From Butyrivibrio sp. AE3004 (lineage in GTDB: Bacteria; Bacillota; Clostridia; Lachnospirales; Lachnospiraceae): a stretch of DNA of 64,000 nucleotides. The translations under genes were made by a program, and so were the position numbers. Every line of letters begins with the position of its first letter. Position 1 is the first letter of the stretch. The notes below the pieces were generated by a model. It was not told where the DNA came from. It was given only the letters and a program-made list of their open reading frames with translations, and did not search any database. Of this stretch, positions 30,400-39,682 are shown piece by piece. The DNA lies in contig NZ_JNLQ01000002.1 of NCBI RefSeq assembly GCF_000703165.1, positions 3,286,001 to 3,350,000 of the forward strand, in the 5' to 3' direction.

Positions 30400-30939
30400 A
30401 TGAAATGGGTATGTGCAGTTTGTGGATATGTTCATGAAGGAGATCAGCCCCCGGCAGAGTGTCCTGTTTGTCATGCTCCTGCAGAGAAATTTTCAAAGCA
30501 GGAAGGTGAACTTACATGGGCTGCTGAGCATGTTGTCGGAGTAGCTAAGGGTGTTCCGGATGACATAATAGAGGATCTTCGTTCCAACTTTAACGGTGAG
30601 TGTTCAGAGGTTGGTATGTATCTTGCAATGAGCCGCCAGGCATACAGAGAGGGGTATCCTGAGGTTGGTGATTATTATGCAAAGGCTGCATGGGAAGAGG
30701 CAGAACATGCTGCAAAGTTTGCTGAACTTTTGGGAGAGGTTCTTACAGATTCCACCAAGAAGAATCTTGAGATGAGAGTAGATGCCGAGAATGGTGCTAC
30801 TGCAGGAAAGGTTGATCTTGCTAAGAGAGCAAAGGCTCTTGATCTTGACGCAATCCATGATACTGTTCATGAGATGGCCAGAGACGAAGCAAGACACGGA
30901 AAAGCTTTCAAGGGACTTCTTGACAGATATTTTAAGTAA
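30400..30939 (+). CDS. Reverse rubrerythrin (rubredoxin domain first)
   Basis: A 179-aa peroxide-detoxifying protein. The N-terminal rubredoxin domain has two Cys pairs ([24 protein letters not shown]), the reverse of classical rubrerythrin order. A ferritin-like diiron four-helix domain follows, with ligands in [20 protein letters not shown] and [13 protein letters not shown]. In clostridia this type acts as an NADH peroxidase terminal component under O2 or H2O2 stress. It has a strong AAAGGAG site, is monocistronic, and is closed by a terminator at 31001-31032. Confidence 0.94.
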   Translation: MKWVCAVCGYVHEGDQPPAECPVCHAPAEKFSKQEGELTWAAEHVVGVAKGVPDDIIEDLRSNFNGECSEVGMYLAMSRQAYREGYPEVGDYYAKAAWEEAEHAAKFAELLGEVLTDSTKKNLEMRVDAENGATAGKVDLAKRAKALDLDAIHDTVHEMARDEARHGKAFKGLLDRYFK

Positions 30940-31000
30940 TAATATATAAAGCTATTAAAAGCGTATTTCGTTAACAATCATAAAACATATGATAGAATGG

Positions 31001-31032
31001 TAGGGTGTGGTTTTTCCGCACCCTATTTTTTT
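31001..31032 (+). terminator. Terminator after reverse rubrerythrin
   Basis: TAGGGTGTGG (31001-31010) pairs with CCGCACCCTA (31016-31025) around a T-rich loop, followed by seven Ts. It is a textbook intrinsic terminator. Confidence 0.92.
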
Positions 31033-31126
31033 GAAAAAATTTTTAAAAATATAAAACCATTCCATCTTTTCCCGGTACTTATATGTAGAACCAGGGAAAG
31101 GAGAAGAGCAGTTCCGATATTACAAA

Positions 31127-31416
31127 ATGAATGGAGATATGAAAATAATGGATGAAAAACTAAAAAAGGCCATAGAGGATATGGCCGGGGGAAAGAAGAA
31201 GGCTTTAATGCAGTATATTCTGCAACTTAAAATCATGTTTATTTCCGTGCCAAGGCTATCATGAAGGAGGAATCAGATGCACAGGACCTGACACAGATTG
31301 TATATATCGAGGCCTACAAAAACATTAAGAGTCTACAGGACCCGGATTCACTCTTTAGATGGTTGGACGGAATCTGCCATAACCAGGGAATGAAAATTTT
31401 GAATATAAAAAAATAA
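31127..31416 (+). pseudogene. Decayed sigma-70 family (ECF-like) factor remnant
   Basis: An ATG at 31127 opens MNGDMKIMDEKLKKAIEDMAGG but runs into TGA after about 45 codons. A shifted frame then reads YFRAKAIMKEESDAQDLTQI and continues VYIEAYKNIKSLQDPDSLFRW to a stop at 31414-31416. That is a clear sigma region 2 (core-binding and -10 recognition helices). The join needs a frameshift, and the preceding codons include a TAA, so at least two lesions. Regions 3-4 are absent; it ends at LNIKK. No intact sigma-factor gene of this type is in the window. Confidence 0.8.
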
Positions 31417-31457
31417 AACCAAATCAAAACTCGATGGTAGGCTAATTCCGGAGCATT

Positions 31458-31466
31458 TGATATAAT
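31458..31466 (+). promoter_or_regulatory. luxS extended -10 promoter
   Basis: TGATATAAT, a perfect TATAAT with an upstream TG, lies 70 nt before the luxS start and just after the sigma-factor remnant. No clear -35 is seen, as often with extended -10 promoters. I see no SAM- or SAH-type riboswitch in the leader. Confidence 0.6.
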
Positions 31467-31535
31467 AACTCTGAATATCATCAGTAAGGGAAAATTTGTT
31501 TTTGACCCTTACATAATTATATTAGGAGGAACAAA

Positions 31536-32060
31536 ATGGATTTAATACCTAGTTTTTCAGTTGATCACACAAAGATAATCCCCGGAATTTTCATCAGCAG
31601 ACAGGATGAGGTCGGAGGAAATATAATTACAACCTATGATATAAGAGTAACAAAGCCTAATAGGGAACCCGCAGTAGATGTAGCCGCAATGCATACACTT
31701 GAACATTTAATAGCAACATTTCTTAGAAATGATCCTGATTGGAAAAATGAGGTAATATACTGGGGACCTATGGGATGCCTCACAGGTTTTTATCTTATTT
31801 TAAAAGGAAACCGTGCTCCTAAGGAAATACATGATCTTCTTCTTAGAGCTTTTAAATCAGTAGCAGATGCAGACAGTGTTCCCGGATCAAATGAGGAAAA
31901 TTGCGGAAACTATCTCATGCACAATCTTTGGCTTGCAAAGTGGCATGCTGAAAAGTTTGCAGATTATCTTGAAAAGAATGCTGATAATCAGGCTATTTTC
32001 GAATATCCCAAATCTGATAGACTGGTTACGGATGATGGCCGTGAGTTCTTCGATTCATAA
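31536..32060 (+). CDS. luxS: S-ribosylhomocysteine lyase LuxS
   Basis: A 174-aa metalloenzyme that splits S-ribosylhomocysteine into homocysteine and DPD, the precursor of autoinducer-2. The HTLEHLIATFLRND motif supplies metal ligands, GPMGCLTGFYLI the catalytic cysteine, and NCGNYLMHNLWLAKWHA the third ligand. Length is slightly over the usual 155-160 aa through a C-terminal extension. An AGGAGG site precedes the ATG. mtnN follows 125 nt later, giving both steps of SAH recycling. Confidence 0.97.
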   Translation: MDLIPSFSVDHTKIIPGIFISRQDEVGGNIITTYDIRVTKPNREPAVDVAAMHTLEHLIATFLRNDPDWKNEVIYWGPMGCLTGFYLILKGNRAPKEIHDLLLRAFKSVADADSVPGSNEENCGNYLMHNLWLAKWHAEKFADYLEKNADNQAIFEYPKSDRLVTDDGREFFDS

Positions 32061-32185
32061 TCATATAGGACTAGCTCCTTGCTTTGTAAAGAGCGTATCC
32101 TGAGGAACGCAGAACTCTGGAACGAAATTTTCATTTTTGCGTTTAAAGAAGTCATAAATTTCAAAAATAAAGTTGAGGCTAAGAA

Positions 32186-32890
32186 ATGAAAAGAAAAATC
32201 GGAATAATCGGAGCTATGGAAATTGAGGTTGATAGTCTAAAGAAAGAGATAACAATCTCAAGAATATTGTCAAAAGCAGGAATGGAATTCAATGAAGGAA
32301 CTCTTGGAAATACTGATGTAGTAGTGGTAAAGAGTGGAATATGCAAAGTAAATGCAGCACTTTGCGTGCAGATTCTGGTAGATGATTTTGAGGTTACTCA
32401 TATTATTAATACCGGTGCTGCAGGTTCATTGGATGCAAAGATTGATATAGGTGATTTTGTTGTATCAACAGATGCAGTTTATCATGACGTAGATGCCACT
32501 GTTTTTGGTTATAAGAAGGGTGAGATTCCTCAGACAGGAAGACTTGAATTTCCTGCCGACAAGTGGATGATTGAAATGATAAAGAAGGCAGCTGATACTG
32601 CAAAAATTTCAGGAAAGCTGTGGGACGGAAGAGTATGTTCCGGAGATCAGTTCATTTCGGAGAATTCTGTAAAAGATAAAATAAAGAAAGAATTTGACGG
32701 TCTTTGTACAGAAATGGAAGGCTGCGGAATCGCACAGGCGTGCTTTCTTAATGAAATTCCATTTGTCATTCTTCGCGCTATTTCGGATAAAGCTGATGGA
32801 AGTGATATTATGGATTATCCTGAATTCGAGAAGAAGGCAGCAAGGGATTGTGCAGCACTTACAGAGGCATTTATAAAAAACATAGAATAA
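32186..32890 (+). CDS. mtnN: 5'-methylthioadenosine/S-adenosylhomocysteine nucleosidase
   Basis: A 234-aa MTA/SAH nucleosidase (Pfs). It cleaves adenine from SAH to feed LuxS, and from MTA. GIIGAMEIEVDSLKKE opens the fold; INTGAAGSLD is the phosphorylase-family loop; EMEGCGIAQACF binds the ribosyl group; RAISDKADGS carries the catalytic Asp. The 125-nt luxS-mtnN gap includes a small hairpin (32093-32110) but no gene. The stop lies 3 nt from the convergent AraC gene, with no terminator visible between. Confidence 0.96.
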   Translation: MKRKIGIIGAMEIEVDSLKKEITISRILSKAGMEFNEGTLGNTDVVVVKSGICKVNAALCVQILVDDFEVTHIINTGAAGSLDAKIDIGDFVVSTDAVYHDVDATVFGYKKGEIPQTGRLEFPADKWMIEMIKKAADTAKISGKLWDGRVCSGDQFISENSVKDKIKKEFDGLCTEMEGCGIAQACFLNEIPFVILRAISDKADGSDIMDYPEFEKKAARDCAALTEAFIKNIE

Positions 32891-32893
32891 TAT

Positions 32894-33712
32894 TTATCTG
32901 TACTGACCTGGAGTACATCCGACCTCTCGCTTAAAGTATCTGTTAAAATGGTAAATATTTGTAAATCCGCATTGTATTGCTACATCCGATATACGAAGCT
33001 CCTTATTTGTAAGTAGATGCTTTGCTTTATCAATTCTGGCACAAATAAGATCATCTTTAGGACTTGTATAAAAGAAGGCTCGATAGTAGTGGTATAACTG
33101 ACTTCGTCCCAGGTGTGTTTCCTTGCAGATTTTTTTTATATTCCATTCTTCAGAGCATCTTTGGAGCATATTTACTCTGAAGGCAGAGAGAAAAGAATAT
33201 AATTCGGTTTGTTGATTCTGTTCAGCAATACCGCTTAGACTTCTTTCAACAGCAATAAGGAGTTCTTTTATAAGTAAATCTATCATTCGCTCTCTTCTTT
33301 GCTGTTTGGAAAGATATTCGAATTGAATACGCCTTAGAACATCAACAATCATTTCATCTGAGGATGGTCTGAAAAGCGTATTCATAGGTATCTGAAGTCC
33401 CTGAATTTCATCCGGCTCACAGGTAAAATGGACAAAGGAATTGGAAAAGGTATTTAAGGCCTGATAATATTGAAGCTTTCCCGGTGTAAAAAGAATACAA
33501 TCTCCGGGAGAGCTTACTTTTTTTATCAGTTTTTTCCGATCTCTTGTAATTACATCAGAATTAGAAATCTGATGTTTGTCGTCGCAGGGAAAAAAGAAAA
33601 CCATGGGAGATAAGAGGTATAGGAATAAATAATCTCCGCTTCCCTCCGGTCTGTAAATGATATCCCTGTCAGGATTATGATAGTTGTATCCGCAGTAATC
33701 TGTTCTAAACAT
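32894..33712 (-). CDS. AraC family transcriptional regulator
   Basis: A 272-aa regulator. The N-terminal half is a cupin-like effector domain (PEGSGDYLFLYLLSPMVFFFP, CILFTPGKLQYYQAL). The C-terminal double HTH spans about 175-272, with IKKICKETHLGRSQLYHYYRAF and ISDVAIQCGFTNIYHFNRYFKREVGCTPGQYR. It starts 2 nt after the antiporter gene on the same strand, so the two are co-transcribed and the antiporter or its own operon is a plausible target. The effector is unknown. Confidence 0.92.
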   Translation of the reverse strand: MFRTDYCGYNYHNPDRDIIYRPEGSGDYLFLYLLSPMVFFFPCDDKHQISNSDVITRDRKKLIKKVSSPGDCILFTPGKLQYYQALNTFSNSFVHFTCEPDEIQGLQIPMNTLFRPSSDEMIVDVLRRIQFEYLSKQQRRERMIDLLIKELLIAVERSLSGIAEQNQQTELYSFLSAFRVNMLQRCSEEWNIKKICKETHLGRSQLYHYYRAFFYTSPKDDLICARIDKAKHLLTNKELRISDVAIQCGFTNIYHFNRYFKREVGCTPGQYR

Positions 33713-33714
33713 AA

Positions 33715-34893
33715 TCAGGCTTTTTTAGCATCTGAAGCATAGATTGCTTTCAAAATAATAGGAGTAAGTACAGAGCTTATAATAATAAGCAAAATAACGG
33801 CTGTGAAATATCTGCTGTCAATAATCTCGGCTTTAAGTCCTCTTTGAGCGACAATAAGAGCAACTTCTCCTCTTGTCATCATTCCAACACCGATTTTTAA
33901 TGAATCCGAAGAATTGTAGCCAAGAACTTTGGCAACAAGTCCGCATCCTACAACTTTTCCGAGAAGACCTACAACTACAAAAGCAATTGAAAAGGCTAGT
34001 ATTGTAAAATCTACGGATTTTAAGTTTGTCTGTAAACCTACACTTGCAAAGAATACGGGCCCAAATATCATGTATGAGTTAATGTCCATTTTTCTGTCTA
34101 TATATTCTGAATCATCAAGTGAGCTTAAAATTATGCCGGCAACATATGCGCCTGTGATATCAGCTACTCCAAAATATTTGTCGGCAACGTAAGCAAGAAT
34201 AAATGCAAGCGTCATTCCCATGATGGGGATTCTTCTTGTGTGTGGCCATCTTTTATCGAATTTTTCCATAATCTTGAAAATGAGTATTCCAAGAACAAGG
34301 GAGAGAACAAAGAAAATAACTGTTTTGATGCATACAGCTCCCAGATTGGCGTTTGGATCCTTAAGCCCAAGTACTGCTGTAAGTACGACAATACCAATAA
34401 CATCATCAATGATTGCAGCGCTCATGATAGTTGTTCCGATATCTGTGGATAATTTTCCAAGTTCCTTAAGTGCCTGTACAGTGATACTTACAGATGTTGC
34501 GGTAAGTATGGTTCCAATGAAGAGAGCCTGCATGAAACCACTGGTTTTAGGACTCTGGAAGCCATAAAAGCACATATAAAGAAGTGTACCTAAAATAAGA
34601 GGGATAGAAACGCCGCCACAGGCAAGAATTGTTGCCTTTACACCGGATTTCTTCAGATTATCAATATCGGTCTCTAGTCCTGCACTGAACATCAGGAGGA
34701 TAACGCCGATTTCTGCCATACCTGCAAGGAAGTCATCCGTAGAAACAATATTTAACAGAGTAGGGCCAATCAGCAGGCCGGCAATAATCTCTCCGGCAAC
34801 CTGAGGAGCCTTAAGCTTTCTGGCTAAAAGGCCGAATGCTTTTGCGCTTATGATTATAATAGCAAGGTTTCTTAAAATTTCTAAAGTATCCAT
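33715..34893 (-). CDS. CPA2-type cation:proton antiporter
   Basis: A 392-aa membrane protein with about 12 hydrophobic segments and no cytosolic TrkA_N domain. LARKLKAPQVAGEIIAGLLIGP is the conserved first motif, and SAAIIDDVIGIVVLTAV carries the paired Asp residues typical of Na+/H+ exchange in this family. It is the first gene of a unit with the AraC regulator. The ATG at 34893 is supported by GAGA upstream. Ion specificity (Na+ or K+) cannot be read from the sequence. Confidence 0.9.
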   Translation of the reverse strand: MDTLEILRNLAIIIISAKAFGLLARKLKAPQVAGEIIAGLLIGPTLLNIVSTDDFLAGMAEIGVILLMFSAGLETDIDNLKKSGVKATILACGGVSIPLILGTLLYMCFYGFQSPKTSGFMQALFIGTILTATSVSITVQALKELGKLSTDIGTTIMSAAIIDDVIGIVVLTAVLGLKDPNANLGAVCIKTVIFFVLSLVLGILIFKIMEKFDKRWPHTRRIPIMGMTLAFILAYVADKYFGVADITGAYVAGIILSSLDDSEYIDRKMDINSYMIFGPVFFASVGLQTNLKSVDFTILAFSIAFVVVGLLGKVVGCGLVAKVLGYNSSDSLKIGVGMMTRGEVALIVAQRGLKAEIIDSRYFTAVILLIIISSVLTPIILKAIYASDAKKA

Positions 34894-34928
34894 AATTTAT
34901 ATTTCTCCGATTTCTTAAAGCTTTATCG

Positions 34929-34959
34929 TTGGCAAAAAAGTAATACAGATTTTTGCCAA
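34929..34959. repeat. Inverted repeat in antiporter leader
   Basis: TTGGCAAAAA (34929-34938) pairs with TTTTTGCCAA (34950-34959). A small GCCCGAAGGC hairpin lies next to it at 34972-34981. They sit 36-90 nt upstream of the antiporter start and may be a leader hairpin or an operator. Confidence 0.55.
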
Positions 34960-35076
34960 ATAACATTGTATGCCCGAAGGCAGGTTTTATCAAGGAAATA
35001 TATGATAATTATTTAATATAACCAGTCGGACAAAAAGTCAATAAAATCGGAATAAAATCCATTTAATTAGTTATAA

Positions 35077-36651
<1,575 letters not shown>

Positions 36652-36656
36652 GTTTA

Positions 36657-36709
36657 TAAAGCCCTTTATTTAAAATAGCCGGCTCATAACGAGTCGGCTA
36701 TAAGGCTTT
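36657..36709 (+). terminator. Nested hairpin after GH51
   Basis: ATAGCCGGCTC (36675-36685) pairs with GAGTCGGCTAT (36691-36701), with outer AAAGCC/GGCTTT pairing (36657-36662 with about 36704-36709). The U-tract is weak, so termination may be partial. Confidence 0.6.
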
Positions 36710-36799
36710 AATCAGGATTCTTATATTATATATAAATTAATATTTCATATTACAACTATTATTAATCAATATTTAAGGACTTAAATATTGCGAGTATTA

Positions 36800-36905
36800 T
36801 CAAGTTTTGTTAAACTTGAACGCGAAAGTAGAAATATTACATGTGCTACCTGCTTTAGGATTGGTTGGCAGATGTAATACCAAAAATAAGGGAGGATTCT
36901 ACAAG
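36800..36905 (+). promoter_or_regulatory. Structured leader of pgi
   Basis: TCAAGTTT/AAACTTGA (36800-36819) forms a hairpin. A second possible stem pairs ATTACAT (36836-36842) with ATGTAAT (36872-36878), with inner CTGC/GCAG. The ribosome site GGGAGGA follows. I do not recognise a riboswitch class. Confidence 0.4.
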
Positions 36906-38486
36906 ATGGCAGATTGGAAAAATCTTGACACATTAAGTTCATTCGATGAGCTTAAAAAGGTAAAACACATTGATCTCGTATCAGCAATGACAGGAGATTC
37001 AGGTGCTGAGCGAGTAAAGAAATATTCAGTAAAAATGGCAGCAGGTCTTGATTACAACTATGCAGCTAAAGAGGTTGATGATGATATTCTTGCAGCACTT
37101 GATAAGCTTGCCAAGGAAGCACAGCTTTCCGAGAAGTTTGAGGAGCTCTATAATGGAGCAGTAATTAACACAGGTGAGAAGAGAATGGTTCTTCACCAGC
37201 TTACAAGAGGTCAGCTTGGCAATGATGTTATGGCTGACGGTGTTAACAAGAGAGAGTTCTATGTGAAAGAGCAGAAGAGAATCGCAGATTTTGCAAACAA
37301 GGTTCACTCAGGTGAAATTGCAAATGAGAAGGGCGAAAAATTCACAACTGTAGTCCAGATTGGTATTGGTGGATCCGACCTTGGTCCCAGAGCTATGTAT
37401 CTTGCTCTTGAGAATTGGGCACACAGAACAGGCAATTTTAAGATGGAAGCTAAGTTCATCAGTAATGTAGACCCTGATGATGCATCAGCAGTTCTTAACA
37501 GTGTTGATGTTGCTCATTCTATTTTTATTCTTGTATCAAAATCAGGTACCACACTTGAGACTCTTACAAACCAGAGCTTTGTAATGGATGCTCTTAAGAA
37601 GGCAGGACTTGATTCTTCTAAGCACATGATAGCAGTTACTTCAGAGACATCACCTCTTGCTAAATCAGATGATTTCATTGAAGCATTTTATATGGATGAT
37701 TATATAGGTGGACGTTATTCTTCAACATCAGGAGTTGGCGGAGCGGTTCTTTCACTTGCCTTTGGTCCCGATGTATTTGCACAGTTCCTTGAAGGTGCAG
37801 CAGAGGAAGATAAGCTTGCAGCAGAAAAGGATTTGATGAAGAATCCTGCCATGCTTGACGCAATGATTGGTTTCTATGAGAGAAACATACTTGGATATCC
37901 TTCCACAGCAGTACTTCCTTACTCACAGGGACTTAGCAGATTCCCTGCACACCTTCAGCAGCTTGATATGGAGTCAAACGGTAAGAGCGTTAACCGTTTC
38001 GGAGAACCTATCGATTATGTGACAGGTCCTGTAATATTCGGTGAACCCGGAACAAACGGACAGCACTCCTTCTATCAGCTCCTTCACCAGGGTACAGACG
38101 TTATCCCGATGCAGTTCATAGGTTTCAAGAACAGCCAGCTTCAGAATGATGTTGATATTCAGGGAAGTACAAGCCAGCAGAAGCTTTGTGCTAACGTAGC
38201 AGCTCAGATTGTTGCATTTGCGTGCGGTAAGAAGGATGAAAATCTCAATAAGAACTTTAAAGGTGGCCGTCCTTCAAGCATCATCATTGGTGATGAGCTT
38301 AATCCTAAGTCACTTGGAGCTCTTCTTTCTCACTTCGAGAACAAGGTTATGTTCCAGGGATTTGTATGGAATCTTAACAGCTTTGACCAGGAAGGTGTCC
38401 AGCTCGGAAAGGTTCTTGCAAAGAAGGTTCTTGCACACGAGACAGAAGGCGCACTTGCTGTTTATAGTGATCTTCTTAATATATGA
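36906..38486 (+). CDS. pgi: Glucose-6-phosphate isomerase
   Basis: Interconverts glucose-6-phosphate and fructose-6-phosphate in glycolysis. I place the start at ATG 36906 (MADWKNLDTLSSFDELKK) with GGGAGGA upstream; the frame upstream to 36807 lacks a family match. The product is 526 aa. IGIGGSDLGPRAMYLALE binds phosphate, SKSGTTLETLTNQS is the sugar-phosphate loop, and PGTNGQHSFYQLLHQGTDVIP includes the catalytic His region. It is the longer, two-SIS-domain form. A strong hairpin pair follows. Confidence 0.96.
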   Translation: MADWKNLDTLSSFDELKKVKHIDLVSAMTGDSGAERVKKYSVKMAAGLDYNYAAKEVDDDILAALDKLAKEAQLSEKFEELYNGAVINTGEKRMVLHQLTRGQLGNDVMADGVNKREFYVKEQKRIADFANKVHSGEIANEKGEKFTTVVQIGIGGSDLGPRAMYLALENWAHRTGNFKMEAKFISNVDPDDASAVLNSVDVAHSIFILVSKSGTTLETLTNQSFVMDALKKAGLDSSKHMIAVTSETSPLAKSDDFIEAFYMDDYIGGRYSSTSGVGGAVLSLAFGPDVFAQFLEGAAEEDKLAAEKDLMKNPAMLDAMIGFYERNILGYPSTAVLPYSQGLSRFPAHLQQLDMESNGKSVNRFGEPIDYVTGPVIFGEPGTNGQHSFYQLLHQGTDVIPMQFIGFKNSQLQNDVDIQGSTSQQKLCANVAAQIVAFACGKKDENLNKNFKGGRPSSIIIGDELNPKSLGALLSHFENKVMFQGFVWNLNSFDQEGVQLGKVLAKKVLAHETEGALAVYSDLLNI

Positions 38487-38493
38487 TAAAAAA

Positions 38494-38517
38494 ATCCTTC
38501 CCCCTTTGGGGAAGGAT
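38494..38517 (-). terminator. Terminator for murG (minus strand)
   Basis: ATCCTTCCCC (38494-38503) pairs with GGGGAAGGAT (38508-38517); on the minus strand a run of seven Ts follows. It lies 8 nt past the pgi stop and works best for leftward transcripts. Confidence 0.85.
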
Positions 38518-38524
38518 CCGGTTA

Positions 38525-38560
38525 AACTGACGAATGAGAATTTCATTCGTCAGTTATTTT
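38525..38560 (+). terminator. Terminator for pgi, overlapping the murG stop codon
   Basis: AACTGACGAATG (38525-38536) pairs with CATTCGTCAGTT (38544-38555), then ATTTTTT on the plus strand. The right arm contains the murG stop (38550-38552) and last codon. Confidence 0.85.
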
Positions 38561-39623
38561 TTGAAGCTTCTTCGATAATCTTCAATATAGTCTCAGTTGC
38601 ACCTGACTGATTACTTTCACTCATTTTCTTAATGTATTTTTCGCGGTTTTCATATACATCAAAAATACTTTCTACAAGGATGTCTTCATCAAGCTCTTCG
38701 TTATCAATTACAACAGAAAAACCCTGTTGTTCAAATGACTTGGCATTAATAATCTGGTCACCCCTACTGCTCTTTGCTGAAAGAGGGATAAGTACGTTGG
38801 GTTTTCTAAGCGCTGCAAGCTCACATATGGCATTTGCTCCGGCTCTGGATACTACTACATCAGCCATAGCAAAAATGTCTTTCATTTCATTTTTAACATA
38901 TTCAAATTGCTTGTAGCCTTCAACATTGAGTTTTAAATTATCCATCTTTTCCTTGCCACACAGATGAACGATATTAAAGCTTGGAAGGAGTCTCGGAAGA
39001 GCATAGCGTATGGTTTCATTAATGCTTTGAGCACCAAGGCTTCCGCCTGTTACCATTATTACAGGTTTATCATCCTTAAAACCGCAGAATTCTTTTCCTG
39101 CTTCCTTTGAACCTCTCATAAGCTCTTTTCTGATAGGAGTACCTGTAAGTACAGCCTTGTTGGGAGGAAGAAGCTCCAGGGTTTCCGGGAAGTTACAACA
39201 GATGGTTTTTGCGGAAGAAAAACTAAGCTTGTTTGCAAGTCCGGGAGTCATGTCAGACTCATGTAAAACACAGGGAATACCGAGAGTGGCAGCTGCTCTT
39301 ATAACAGGAACAGAAACAAAACCCCCTTTTGAAAATACAACATCTGGCTTTATTTTTTTTAAAAGCTGTCTTGCTTCAAAGAAACCCTTCATAACACGGA
39401 AGGGATCTGAAAAATTTTTGGGATCGAAATATCTTCTAAGCTTACCTGTAGAAATCGAATAATAAGGGATGTGAAAATCGGCTATCAGTTTTTTTTCAAT
39501 TCCTTCATGTGAGCCAACGTAGCTTATTTCATATCCAATCTCTTTAAGCTCGGGAATTAAGGCCATATTTGGTGTAACATGACCGGCAGTTCCTCCGCCT
39601 GTTAAAACTATTTTCTTTGACAT
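38550..39623 (-). CDS. murG: UDP-GlcNAc:lipid I GlcNAc transferase MurG
   Basis: A 357-aa peripheral membrane GT28 glycosyltransferase making lipid II in peptidoglycan synthesis. TGGGTAGHVTPN near the N-terminus and MVTGGSLGAQSINE in the second domain are the glycine-rich loops; VSRAGANAICELAALRKPNVLIPL binds UDP-GlcNAc. The gene stands apart from any mur/fts genes here. Its 3' end lies inside the terminator of the convergent pgi gene. An AAGGAG site precedes the ATG. Confidence 0.96.
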   Translation of the reverse strand: MSKKIVLTGGGTAGHVTPNMALIPELKEIGYEISYVGSHEGIEKKLIADFHIPYYSISTGKLRRYFDPKNFSDPFRVMKGFFEARQLLKKIKPDVVFSKGGFVSVPVIRAAATLGIPCVLHESDMTPGLANKLSFSSAKTICCNFPETLELLPPNKAVLTGTPIRKELMRGSKEAGKEFCGFKDDKPVIMVTGGSLGAQSINETIRYALPRLLPSFNIVHLCGKEKMDNLKLNVEGYKQFEYVKNEMKDIFAMADVVVSRAGANAICELAALRKPNVLIPLSAKSSRGDQIINAKSFEQQGFSVVIDNEELDEDILVESIFDVYENREKYIKKMSESNQSGATETILKIIEEASKNN

Positions 39624-39682
39624 TTTTATATCTCCTTATTAGATAAGATTACCACAAATCTTTATATATTGTATTCATAAAA

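Noticed and set aside
31417..31535. SAM or SAH riboswitch before luxS
   Set aside because: The 119-nt stretch shows no conserved core of a known class; only an extended -10 and ribosome site are visible.
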